Positions 12,001 to 23,812 of a stretch of DNA of 64,000 nucleotides are shown here, piece by piece. The position numbers were made by a program, and so were the translations under genes. The notes under the pieces were generated by a model. The model made no database searches and was not told the DNA's origin. It saw only the letters and a program-made list of their open reading frames with translations. The number at the start of each line of letters is the position of its first letter. The first letter of the stretch is position 1. This stretch comes from Bromus sterilis (Eukaryota > Streptophyta > Magnoliopsida > Poales > Poaceae): the NCBI GenBank assembly GCA_950022295.1, contig OX465595.1:222979770-223043769 (forward strand), in the 5' to 3' direction.

Positions 12001-12814
12001 TTGGCGTGTGTGCGGAGCCTTGTATTGGGAAGTTGGTACACCCCTGCAGGGTTAAATCTTTTCGAGAAGCCGTGTCCACGGTTATGGACGACTTGAGACC
12101 TACTCCTTGTTCATAGACAACAACAACTGAGATAATTTTAATAACTTGATCAACGTGTAAGTGCCTTGACTGCTTCTTCTTCGTCGGGATGCGAAGGGGA
12201 GGACAAGGATAGGATAGGTGTTATGTTTGCTTAAGTAGCTGATAGCAAGACTTGTTGGAGGCAATTCCGCATCGAATGCTTGACTCCTCATCTTACTCTA
12301 AAAAGAACGTTAGCCACTTATATAATGCTAGTGCGGCTGCAACCTCAACCACTACCCCCATCTTACCGTGAGAAGTTAGTTATCTGACTTCCTGATATAG
12401 CTCACCCCTTCTTCTCTCTTTTATGTACGTTATGCCAACGATCTCGGGCTATAGAGGAGCCTGATGCCCTTCCTTCCGGACGCCTTCGCGGAGACTCGAC
12501 GACGACTAGTTAGGTGGATCCCCGCGGAGAGCCTGGACCCGTGTAGTTACGGGAATGGTCTGTTTTACCTTTGCCACTAGGCATTTGATTGTATTCTGTA
12601 CTCAGACATATATCTTCCGCTGATGTATTGTATTAAGGCAGTTGTATGCCGATTTTAGAGATGTATCCTGGTAGCTGTAATGTTGTGATATCATGTTGAA
12701 ATCCGAGATATATGGCTTCGTCATATATCGCGGTGGGTCCGATATGTGCTTCGTCCTCGGGTTTGGACGGAAACGTCCAGATCTAAAACAGTACCGCATA
12801 TCGGGTCTTAGACA
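9000..12814 (+). mobile_element. Long non-coding LTR (large-retrotransposon-derivative type), + orientation, 5' end unclear
   Basis: This stretch is homologous over its length to the reverse complement of the solo LTR at 50704-54338. Shared landmarks are a GC-rich 5' part, a middle part full of GCCATG and CATG words, a block around 11520-12100 mentioning CCCGAGTTCCGGGTATTG-like sequence, and a 3' end GTACCGCATATCGGGTCTTA (12791-12810). It has no convincing gene. LTRs of 3-5 kb without genes are typical of Triticeae LARD families such as Sukkula; that name is a recollection, not a match. The 5' terminus TGTAAC is not found here, so the copy is truncated or rearranged at its left. Confidence 0.65.
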
Positions 12815-12940
12815 AACTGCATCTATTTTTTCTGCGTTCAGACTAGTTTGCTGAAAACTAAAAATCACCACATTTCCCGCAGGTGTGGCTATGACATGCT
12901 TTAAATTTGTGCGGTGCAAAATATAGATGCAGTCCACGCA
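12815..12940. mobile_element. Small MITE-like inverted repeat
   Basis: The left end reads ACTGCATCTATTTTTT and the right end is its near reverse complement, AAATATAGATGCAGT, about 120 bp apart. There is no coding capacity. The element sits between the long LTR and the MULE. From 12941 to 13039 I see nothing recognisable. Confidence 0.45.
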
Positions 12941-13039
12941 ACCAAAACGAACCGAATTCTTTCGGAGCATGCCTAGCTGACGTGTACGCGGGCAACCCAA
13001 ACCCGCCCTAAACACAACCCATATGCCAGGTTTTCTCTT

Positions 13040-15209
13040 GACACAACAGCCAAAATACCACTAGACAAAACCAAACTTGCCAATATACCACTAGTGAAAA
13101 CCAACTTGCCAATATACCACTATTCTCAGTTTTCTCTAGCCAAAATACCACTAATGACTAACACCGTCTAAAAAAAGACTTGTATGCCCTTACCTCTTCA
13201 TGGTCCAAACTTACATTTCTGGAAAAAACTACCATAAAGCAACATTTCAGCAACAAATTAACATGAAAACTGCACTAACGCAAAAATACATTACTTTGCA
13301 TCGTTCAATAGCAATATAGCAACATCTCAGCATCATTTTGAAATCATTCCAACAGCATTTCGACAGCATTTCAGCAGCATTTTGACAACATTTCAGCATA
13401 ATATCAATTTACATCATTGAAGATCAATATAGGAATATTTCAGCAACATTTTGACAATATTTCAGCAGTATTTTGACATCGATTCAACATAATCTCAATT
13501 TGCATCATTGATCATCAATATAGCAACAATTCATCAACATATAATAAATATAACATCAACCCAAAAGATCATGGTTCTCACAACCATAAGCAAAAGATCA
13601 TAGTTTTCCCAACCAAATGCACTAGACTCGATGCAGAGGACTAGGAGCAGCCGTTTTGCTCCTTGTAGACCCACTAGGAGGTGTACAAGCAATGGCAATA
13701 GTTGCTGTCCTCTGCCTTGTCATTGGAGTTGTAGGAGTAGCAACTTGAGCACCTTGCTTAGTTGGTGTCTTAGAAGAAGTAGATGCAATGCTTGCTTCAA
13801 CCTTTGATTTTTTTTTCCTATAGTTCAAAACAAATTGTTAGCAACTAATATGCAATACACTAGCAACATGCGAGGAGTAGCATCATGAAAGAAGTATACA
13901 AGTGAAAAAATGAGACTCATGAAAGAAATACCGCCGAGGAGGAGTAGCATCCCGGTCCGCGTCACTTTCCATCTCTTGCTCCTTGCATGTCTTTTGAAGA
14001 TGGCCTTGTGCTCCACACCTTCTGCATTTATGTTTTCTACCGGTTCCACCTTCAGTGTAGTTCTTTATCCTCCTAGTTCTTGGACGTCCAACACTCTTCG
14101 TAAGTTTGGGAGGGATCATATCAAATTCGGGATTTACCTTGGGCCATTGGGACTTGCCCCTAATTGGCATAAGAATTCCCTCGTATGTAGCTCGGAACCT
14201 TGCCACCGAGAAGCACTCATCAACATAATTCTCTAGTTTGGATATTTTGGAGAATATGAACCGAAGAGCATGTGTGTTGTTTGTTTGTCCTTGTATGTTC
14301 ATTGTGTTGTTGTTTGTTTTCAATGGTCACACCAAACCTTACTATTTTTGTGTTAGAACACCTATCAAACAATTCATCTATCTCTGATTCAGAGATCAAT
14401 GGGATTGTGTTATCCCCGATTCCATACCAAACGGTCATTCTTTGATCAGCAGACCACTTGAACCTCTCCTCCACAACCTCCTTTATCCGCGCCACCGACA
14501 TGTTTCAACCGACCATAAAATCCCATGTTTTCCCCTTGTGTACACTCTTCTGCCATCTACAATCGTTAAGTAAGACCGAACATCTATTTCTACTTTAAAA
14601 TCACCCATTGAATCGTATCTGAAACACACAAACACATCAAATTCTAAATCTGCTGCACTTGCAATGAAAAAAAATACATGAAAACAGAAAGGGGAAATCA
14701 TACCTTTGTTGTTCAAGGCCACAGCAGGGGGCGATGGGCGCCGAGCAGGGAAGGTCGACGATGTGCGCGAGCAGGGTCGTTGGTCGCGAGGAGGGAGGGC
14801 GGGCACTGAGCAGGGGCGATGTTCGCCGAGGAGGGAGGGTGGTCGCTGCCGAGTAGGGGCCGTGGTCGCCGAGCAGTGAGGGAGGCCGCCGAGCAGAGGC
14901 GGTGGTCGCCAAGCGCCGAGCAGGGAGGGAGGGGCATCAGCGGCGCCGGGGCAGCCAACGGTGGGTGCGGCGGCGGCACCACCAAGATGACTGCGCGAGG
15001 GTTTCGTGTGAGGGGAGTTGCTCTCGTATGAGAGATAGAATAGGGATTGCTGGGGTAATTTGGAAATAGGGAAAAAAATAGACAAAAGACTAACAAATTG
15101 ACTAGTCTGTTGACATTTAACGGAACTGGTATATTGGCAAGTTGGTTTTCCCTGATGGTATGTATATTGGCAAGGTTGGTTTTAACTTAGTGGTATTCTG
15201 TCAATTGTC
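13040..15209 (-). mobile_element. Internally deleted Mutator-like element (MULE) with terminal inverted repeats
   Basis: Both ends carry a similar block of about 90 bp in inverted orientation. The left block reads AAAATACCACTAG then CAACTTGCCAATATACCAC twice; the right block is the reverse complement of the same words. Pieces of a MULE transposase on the minus strand lie between them. Between about 13220 and 13560 is a degenerate AT-rich repeat built from variants of CATTTCAGCAGCATTTTGAC. The usual 9-bp target-site duplication could not be found, so the exact ends may be off by several bases. Confidence 0.65.
13622..14640 (-). pseudogene. MULE transposase remnant (N- and C-terminal parts, catalytic core missing)
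   Basis: Reading on the minus strand, an N-terminal segment near 14640-14340 resembles the leading domain of MuDR-type proteins: EIDVRSYLTIVDG, then MSVARIKEVVEERF. From about 14245 the C-terminal part follows, with YVDECFSVARFRATYEG, a RPRTRRIK motif and a CCHC zinc knuckle (CRRCGAQGHLQKTC). That order is typical of the end of plant MULE transposases, just after the SWIM region. The DDE catalytic core normally lying between these parts is absent, so the element cannot move by itself. A frame change and stops separate the parts. Confidence 0.7.
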
Positions 15210-15571
15210 TCTTTGCTCTTTGAGAGCGAGCTTCCCCACCCACACCCCAGCCAAGCAGCGTACCAACGCTCGGAACGCTCCAAAGCAGCCAGCCGGCAGC
15301 TCCACCCCCGTCGCTTTCCTCCCGGTAGCCGTACCCCTTCCACCTCCGTCCTCTCCGTTTCCAGCTCCAGCAACCACCGCCAAAACCCAAACCCTAACCG
15401 CAACCACCTTCTCATTCCCCGGCCTGCTACGCTTCCCTTCTTTGTGCGACGCGCCGCAGATCCAATGGCCCCGCTTATTGCTGCTGCTGTAGCAGTGTAG
15501 CGCAGGGCGGCGAGGAGACGGGTACTCGGATGCGGCCGATCTAAGGCGGCGCCGAGGAGGAGGACGAGTGG
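15210..15571 (+). promoter_or_regulatory. Putative promoter-proximal region and 5' leader of the REN1-like gene
   Basis: This is the only non-transposon sequence between the MULE end and the start codon. It begins with a pyrimidine-rich CTCTTTGCTCTTTGAGAG stretch (Y-patch-like) and has no obvious TATA box. A telo-box AAACCCTAA lies at 15389-15397. The last part is GC rich. The transcription start is inferred, not seen. Much of the proximal promoter must therefore lie in the MULE terminal repeat or further upstream. Confidence 0.5.
15465..15500 (+). CDS. Upstream ORF of 11 codons in the REN1-like leader
   Basis: ATG at 15465 opens a short frame (MAPLIAAAVAV) that stops with TAG at 15498-15500, 71 bp before the main start codon. 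It is hydrophobic and has no known relatives that I recall. Its A at -3 and G at +4 give it a fair start context, so it could lower translation of the main ORF. Whether it is in the mRNA depends on the transcription start. Confidence 0.35.
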   Translation: MAPLIAAAVAV

Positions 15572-15661
15572 ATGTCGTCAGCGCCGGCGCCAGGTGGGGC
15601 CTTTGAGTGCTACGTACAGCGCGGCGGCGCGGCGGCGGTGCCGGCGCCAAGCGGCAACACG
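15572..15661 (+). CDS. REN1: REN1-like exon 1: N-terminal 30 residues
   Basis: It encodes MSSAPAPGGAFECY and a short G/A/P-rich tail, then a GTGCGT donor in phase 0. The N-terminus is low complexity with no signal peptide. Intron 1 (1302 bp) contains no gene; a 60-bp duplication lies near its 3' end. Confidence 0.85.
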
Positions 15662-18600
15662 GTGCGTCCTCCCGTGCTTACCTTCGCGTGTCTATGGGTT
15701 GCTTCGTTGCTTGCGTGGTGCGGGTAGTGGCTTGTCTGGGTTTGGCATCCGATGCTGATGGGCAGCATCACGGTTCCGTCTGACCGGTGGCTACGCTGCT
15801 CCGGACAGCTCTTTGTTTGCACGAGTGTTTGCTTCGTTGCTATTCATAGGTTTGGCCTCGCCTTGGTAGGCGCCGGGGAGATTTTATGTCTTCTTAAGAC
15901 TTCAACGAGCTTTGACGTCCTGGCAAATGATGATATTAGTGGGTATTGGCAATGCAGCTTAGATTTGGATTCGGAGGGAGCGAGCTTGCCATTGGTGTGT
16001 AGCATGGAAATTGATAGGACTTGGACTATCTGCGGATTGTTGAGGTTTTTGCCAGTTGCTGGATGGAGATGCTATGGCCGGACAAGTGACGTTGTTGAGT
16101 TCATACATAGTGAACTAATGATTTGCTGTACGGTAAAACAGAGCATGAATGACAAAGAGGGGTTATCAATGAAGGAATAAGGAATACCATTGTTATAACA
16201 AGGCACTACACGAGGTGGAGGTGGATTATACATAAAAAAATCACTTATTGTTTCAATTTCCAGGAGTGCAAACTGTGGGAATTTCTGCATGGTTTTATGA
16301 GTTTGTGGCTGCAAAGCATGTGATATCATGGAAGTGCCGAACGGTGTTTGCGCGATACTGCCGCTGCCTTTATTATTACGACATATACTAAATATGCATA
16401 TATCATTGTATCATTTAGAGCGAGAAGCTTCACTTACTCCAAACTATTAATGAAGCATGATGGAAGAAAATATCCTAGTGCCAGTCTAGATAGCAGATGG
16501 TTCATTCCATCTATATCTGGAAGTTCAGAATTCAGTATTACTCAATGTAACTCTTACTAGTAAGCAAAGTATGCCATATTCATATATGTGGTTTACGCAC
16601 AACTATGTGATAAATACATTTCTTTGTAAGTTTTGCATCTGTTTAGTGCCACCCAATAAGAAGCACTACACTTCAGCTGGTGCTAGATATAGAATAAAAA
16701 TAATTAACTTTAAAAATGTGATGATGTATGATGTTCAATATACATGTTTATTCCATTTAATTTCTTCTTTGGTCATGCTATGAATTCTTGATGTTGGTCT
16801 ATAGAATTGCTTGACTGAAAACTCCGCATTGCAGTTACTTACTTTACTTTTACCATATGCTGTCCAATGCTTGATTGAAAACTCCACATCGCAGTTTCTT
16901 AGTTGACTTTTACTATACTCTGTGCATCTACATTTTCTAATATCATAATGGCATGCTAATCAGGTTTTCAAGAGTGGGCATCTCTTCATATCATCCAAAG
17001 GTACACTCTCTGACTTTCCCTCTCTAACTAGCTGTTTCACCCAGTTTAGCGGCACGAATAAGAAAATTAAGAAGCTGCACGTTTCCATCTGTTCTAGTAT
17101 TGTGGTGTCAGGCTTTCAAAGCAACATTGACATGTATACTTCTTTCTTTTTCTAGTGATAATCAGAGGAAGCATTTACTGTGCAAAGATGCATGTATACT
17201 TTTTTCTCTTTCTTGTGATTATCAGAGGAACCATTTACTATGCAGAGATACACTGGCATTTTTAATACCAACTCTTCCATTATTGTTAATCGGCTGCTCA
17301 GTCTGTAGCTAAGTGAGAGCACTGGAATGCTGGGTAGTTCTTTAAGGAGGAAATCAACTTTGAATACATGAACTTTAAAAATTGAAGAATTATCTCAAGA
17401 GAAGTTTCTCTTGATGATAATTAAGATATGTGCCTTATCACCAACATATACGAGGAACAGAAATATGTGGTCATGCACATAGTTCCATCGTCACTGTTAA
17501 GTTTGTTAGGTTGTCTCCAGAAATTTGGCCACCAAATCAGGTAACCATATTAATTCTTTGCATATCTGAATCATGGTCCACTATAAATTATGTGTCCCAT
17601 ATCACTCACTATGGTATTTGGGTTCAATCTCATGTGTCTGGTTATGGTTATCTGATGCAGACATGCAGTTTTCAGGCAGCACATCTTTTTTTCCTCCCGG
17701 GAAAGAGAACACTTACATATTTACTTTTCAGGACTTGGATGGAAATCATGGAAAAAGCGCTGGTTCATCCTCACACGAACATCATTAGTTTTTTTCAAGA
17801 GTGATCCTGTTAGTACCTCTATTCTCATAAGTTTCTTTTTCATTTTGGGAGATGAAATACTTTACATTTATGCGTCTTAAGGCTCAAAATACGATTATTA
17901 CTATTACGATGACCAAACGTTTGGATTTTATCTCCAAAAGCTTTACTGGTCAACTGTAACACGTTATGAAGTAAAATGCCATTAACTCGATAATAGATAA
18001 GACATTTGCCTCTTCATGTTGACAGTAGGTTAATACGCCCTACTTGGACTCTTGGATATGTTCCCTCTCCATTGCCTTCTTTCCTTGGACAATTAATTTG
18101 ATCGGTCTATTTGGTTCCAGTATTCGTTGCATCTTCTGCATGCATACTGAACTGTTGTCATGCATGTGTACTGAATGTCCATGTGTTGATGTCAGATTGG
18201 TTACTCAATATGGCAACATCCTTAGGTTGAATAAGATATCTCTCATGTTATTTTGGATTCAATGGTTCTGTACATAAGTTGCATAATAATAAATCCATTT
18301 ACTGGTGAATGATAATGCATGGTTCATAGCTGTGTCAAGCAATTTGTTCTTTTCATAGTGGCATACCAAATGGGGGAGTTTCATTGAAATTTTTAGTGTC
18401 TATTTCTGCTCTCTGTATCTCTGTAGTACTCCCTCTGTCCCAAAACACTTGTCTCAGATTTCTTTAGATATGGATGTATCTAGACTTAGTTTAAGTCTAG
18501 ATACATCCATATTTAGAGAAATCTGAGAATATAGGCCTTTTGGGTGCACACCTTTTTTTTTCTTCTCACTTGACAAGTTTATTTTGTGGGTGTTGCAGAA

Positions 18601-21600
18601 TACCTTACCCCAGAGAAGTGGTGAAGTGAATGCTACTCTGGGTGGGATTGATTTAAACAATTCTGGCAGGTATTTATCTCATACTATTAATATTTCTTTC
18701 TTGTAGGGATGTTGTGCAGGCCAGTAATTAAAGTATTTTTCTTGTGCAGTGTGGTAGTTAGAGAAGATAAAAAACTGTTGACTGTCCTTTTCCCAGATGG
18801 CCGTGATGGCCGTGCCTTCACTCTTAAGGTATGACTTTCCAACTTAACTGTTAGGTCTTAGGGAAACATTTCCCTCCTGCCCACCGGTGCGCGATTCCGC
18901 CGGTTGCACGCGCGCCATCTGATCGCGTTGTCCGATTCGTGCTGAATCAACACGCGCAGTGCCACGGAATGTTGCATATGTTGCGTGAATATGCTGCAAC
19001 CATTATGTTAAAATGCTATCATCTGTATAACTACGATGCAAAAAATGCTACTATGTTGATCTAGATGTATTTTAGTGCTAAGCACATTCATTTGCAAGCG
19101 TAACATAAAAATGCTACTATGCTCATCCGTATTACTTGTCGCTCAAACGGATGTATCTAGATGTATTTTAGTGCTATATACATCCATGTAAAGAGTGTCA
19201 CCGGTGATGACGACACTACGTTTTCAACGGGAAAAGCTACCATTGACCCTCGATTTTTGTTACAACCAAAAGTGATGAAGTATGATTGGCGATGACGGGC
19301 TGCGATTTTATTTACAATCGATAACAAAAATGCTACCACCGGTGATCGAATTTGCTGCCACCAATTGATGGCAAATATGGTACGCAACAATTTTTGTCAC
19401 GATTTTTTACTGCAATGGTGCAAAAATTTGAGAAAAAAATACACAGTAATTTTTTGCTGCATCTGCATACCACGAAAGCTGCAACCGGCATCTCAAAAAG
19501 CAACAACGATATGGGTTTTTTTTTGCGAAGAGGTATGCAGCAATCTGGGCCGATTGATGCCCGAGATCGTGCACACCGAATTGGACCGGCGGGGGCTAGC
19601 ACCGGTGGGCCGGCGCTTAGCACTGCCCTAATTGTTAGCTGTTGTCAGAAAAAAATGAGTGGTAATAATATAAAAATACACCTCTTGTTCTTGTTCCTAT
19701 CAATATTTGAAATTTTGCTTTTGCTTCATGCAGGCAGAAACTTGTGAAGATTTATTTGAGTGGAAAACAGCATTAGAAGAAGCTCTTGCACAGGCTCCAA
19801 ATGCAGCTCTTGTGATGGGGCACAATGGAATATTTCTCAATGACACTTCTGATGCATATGAAGGAGCGGCTCCAAATTGTTGGTCCCATTGTGCTGCTCC
19901 ATGTATCTCCAGAGCTTTAGAACCCTTTTCCAGTTCAATCATACTGTGCCCAACTGTTTGCAGGGCGAGAGAAAAGGCTATTCAAGTCACTAGTTGTTGG
20001 CAGGCCAATTCTTCTTGCGCTCGAAGATATTGACGGCAGCCCTTCTTTTCTAGAAAAAGCTCTGTGTTATCTTGAGAAACATGGTGGGCACACAAATTAT
20101 GCTAGCTAATAGAACCAATTCTAGAACCAGGAAACTCTAGCTGTTGCTAATGAAGTTATTGTTAAAACATTTCATTTAACCCGTGGCATAAATCTTTTCT
20201 TACAGGGATAAAAGTGGAAGGAATTTTGCGCCAGGCTGCCGATGTGGAGGAAGTTGATAGGAGGCTATGCGAATATGAACAAGGTTTATGTCATTTCTTA
20301 ATCTAGCTTTTAACTACTAGTCTACTCCAGTTACATGATGGTATTGGCATCTCTCGTGTTTTGGTTTCCTTCTGCCTATCAAGAGTGTACAATCTAAATT
20401 TCGTGACTGTTTCCATCTCATACCAGGAAGAACTGAGTTTGCACCAGGCGAGGATGCACATATTGTTGGTGACTGTGTGAAGGTATCTCACTCATTTAGT
20501 CATTCTAGTTATTAGAATAATTTTGATGCCCCCAAAAGTGTGGATTGTTGTTTCTTTTACTAATTGCACTCGTGGAAACATCTCTGCAGCATGTTCTTCG
20601 TGAGCTACCATCCTCACCAGTACCTGCTTCTTGTTGTACAGCTTTATTAGAAGCTTTTCGTAAGTTTTCTGTTAGGTTTATTCTAAAATGTTCTTGCACT
20701 GTTTCGTGGAATGTCATATACAAAGTGTTGGCATTTAATGTCATTTTTTTCTCCAGTTTGAAATAACCACCCCCACCTTCACCTTTCGACCCAAGTATAA
20801 CAGCAAAGCATGACTGAAGTTAAAATTAGCATTGATAGTTCATCACTCCATTGTGGCACCATCTCCTTTGCTGCCAGCAACATGAGACAATGCTATTTTT
20901 ATCTATTGATTTGATTCGTTGATCCGAGAGTACACACTTGATGTTGAATAAATCTCCTTAGTATGTGAATATTTAACGATCCGTGCTTTGGAATGGAATT
21001 TCTTGTGCGGGCATCCTTCATCTTGGAACAAAGTGTGTGAAGTACATAAGATACAAGCATATGTGCCACATTCACTCCCATATGTTAATTGTTTGACATG
21101 ATGTAGAAACACTGTCAAGATACAATTTTGCAAGTAGTAAAAAATGCATAGAATACAAAACTAAATCCTTTGTGTGCACCCATTCAGTTAAAAACACATC
21201 TGAACCTCCAATTTGAGTTATGTCCTTTCCATTTGGTAAAGCCTGTGAATGAAGAGGAAGTGGGAGAGTTCCCTTGTGAATCGCGCACTTATCATGGCCA
21301 GGCCTAGTAATGGCTCTGAGGATCGACAGTAAGGCTTTGGACTCCTGCTTTCATCTATCCACTGGCAGGGTTTTGTGTTGCCGTTGTGGAGGGGTTCTGG
21401 GGCCTACTGGAGAAGTGAGGGAAAGACCAGAAAACCTTGTTTGTTTATTGCTTGATTGGGAGTGATAATACTTATATAGAGCCAGCCCCCTAACATCTTG
21501 ATTTAATATTTCCAACTATTAAAAAGATAACACCAAATAGATAAGATCCTATCTCTTAGATAAGGAAATATATAACTAAATATAACACTTGCGAGAGTCC

Positions 21601-23775
21601 ACACAAGGCTCCACCCACAAAGGGTCCACGAAGAAGCAAACTTGCTTATCCCACCGGCGTACGCCCACAAAGGACTAGCCTCACTCGGGGTAGATCTTCA
21701 CGAAGTAGGCAATCTCCTAGCCCTTACAAACTTGGCTCTTTCACAATCCTGAAAGCTTCCAAGGAACATCTAGCCAAGTTAGGAGGCAATCCACCCTTCA
21801 AAAGGTAACAAGTGGGATTGTGGTTGATGAGATCCTTGCTCTTGTGCTTCCAAAGTTCACCTCCTCAACTCTCAAAACATCTCTCACAGATTTTGGCTAT
21901 GTGAAGAACTAGATGGTTTAGGAGAAAGACATTGAGGGGTGAGAGATCAAAGTTGCAAATGGTTGGAGTGGAATCCCTTGATCTAAACACAATGTAGGTC
22001 TTCTCTCTTAGACAATAGGTTTGCAAGTGTGTGTGCTATCTGTTTGGCCTTCTCCACGGAATGAAGAGGGGTGGGGCATATATAGGCTTCACAAAAATCT
22101 AACGGTTACACACCTTTTGCACATTTCGGTAGGACCGAGTGAAAACAATCGGTGAGACCGACCTGTGTAAAGGTGCCAACTTTGGTGTTTCGGTGAGACT
22201 GATATATATATATATATATATAACCTCTCGGTGGCTACGAAATTTCTGTCCAGTACAACCTATACAACTTGGTGTGACCGATTGACTTTACTCGGAATTT
22301 TCAAAATACATTCACTTGGTCACCACTAATCACATAATGCTTTTTGGTGGGATCGAGTGAGAATTTCGACAATTTCATGATGAGTCAGTTTGAAACTGAG
22401 CTATCCAGAGAGCAAATCGGTGGGACCAATTGACATTTTCAGTGAGACCAAAGGATAGGTTTTAGGTAATGGCCATATCTGGTTGAATCGATGACACCGA
22501 GTGAAATCACTTCGGTGGGATCGACTAGGCTTTTTGGCTTTGGATATAGTGGACTTATGGATGAAAAAATGTCTTGAGGCTGTGGAATTTGATCTGAGCA
22601 CTTGAGCAGCAATTCCATCATCACAACCTCACCCCCTTTTTATAGTATTGGCATTTTTCTAGGACTCAATGTGATATTTGATCACTAAAATAGAAATGGA
22701 AGTTCCCGGATATGACACACATGTCCATAGCATCTTGAAGGGTACATTCCCACATCCATATGTTGACCTAATCATTGAACTTTCCTGAAATACATTTTGA
22801 GTAAGCATTAGTTCAATGAGCTATATGTTGTGTTAATTACCAAAACCACTCTAGGGACCAGATGTACTTTCACATAGACATAATTATTTTGCTCCAAGAT
22901 AGTGTAGGCTCCTATCTGGTGCCTAGCATCTTCCCTAGTACGGTTTCCGTCTGTCTATAGTAGCATCATGTTGCCATGTATGTGCTTTGATTATCTATAT
23001 GTTGCCCAAGTTTAAACAAACATCCATTCGTTCACAATTATAAGATGTTCTATTTATTTAAATTGAATGTATATAGACGCTTTTTAGTGTGTTCGTTCAC
23101 TCATTTCAGTCCGTATGTAGTCTATTGAAATATCCAAAACATCTTATATTTGGGAACAAAGGGAGTAGTTGATTACTTTATACACACAGGTATATATATT
23201 TATATTTATCATTGAAAATTATTATTGTTACCAAGGTTTGCATAATTCAAAACAGTTTACTATTTTTCATTGGTTAATTTTCTATATGTTCTTTTTTAAT
23301 TTCATAGGCTTGGAGACTAAGGAAGCTCGGATAAATGCTATGCGTTCAGCTATATCTGAGACATTTCCTGAGCCTAATCGGCGCTTGTTACAGAGGTTAG
23401 ACTCACATTCTCCTCATGGCTTTCAATATTGGATAACATCCAACCTTTTGGGAAGCTCTATCATCCTCATTTGATTTTTATTTGTCCGCCAGTTTATGAT
23501 AAATGCAATGAACATGTTATAATTCTTTTCCACTAACTCTTCATGCACATGCTCCCATTAAATCCACATGCACATGCAACCTATCATAGATAAACATTAA
23601 CTTTTGGGAAATGATACGCACCACACGTGTGGGCGGAGCGCTTCCGCCCACACGTTTTTAGATGGAAATTTTAGTTATGTATAGATGGCAATTATGAATC
23701 AAAAGTTGCCATGTTAAAACAAAAGTTGCCATGTATGTTTTAACATGGCAATTTTGGCTCATAATTGCTATCTGT

Positions 23776-23812
<37 letters not shown>

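Noticed and set aside
14483..15096. Several P/A/R-rich frames near 14700-15000 on the minus strand
   Set aside because: GC-rich low-complexity sequence inside the MULE 5' part. Only the short MuDR-like segment near 14500-14600 is convincing.
13040..15218. 9-bp target-site duplication of the MULE
   Set aside because: Tested several end positions; no pair of matching 9-mers was found, so none is reported.
15142..15492. 116-residue frame just upstream of the REN1 start
   Set aside because: It lies in the MULE end and leader, is P/S/T rich, and cannot be joined in frame with exon 2.
19352..19747. 131-residue frame in intron 5
   Set aside because: It crosses the intron-exon 6 border in the wrong frame and covers the MITE-like element.
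23169..23474. Exon 11 read as a separate 101-residue protein
   Set aside because: Its start is in intron sequence; only 23308-23395 matches RhoGAP and has proper splice sites.
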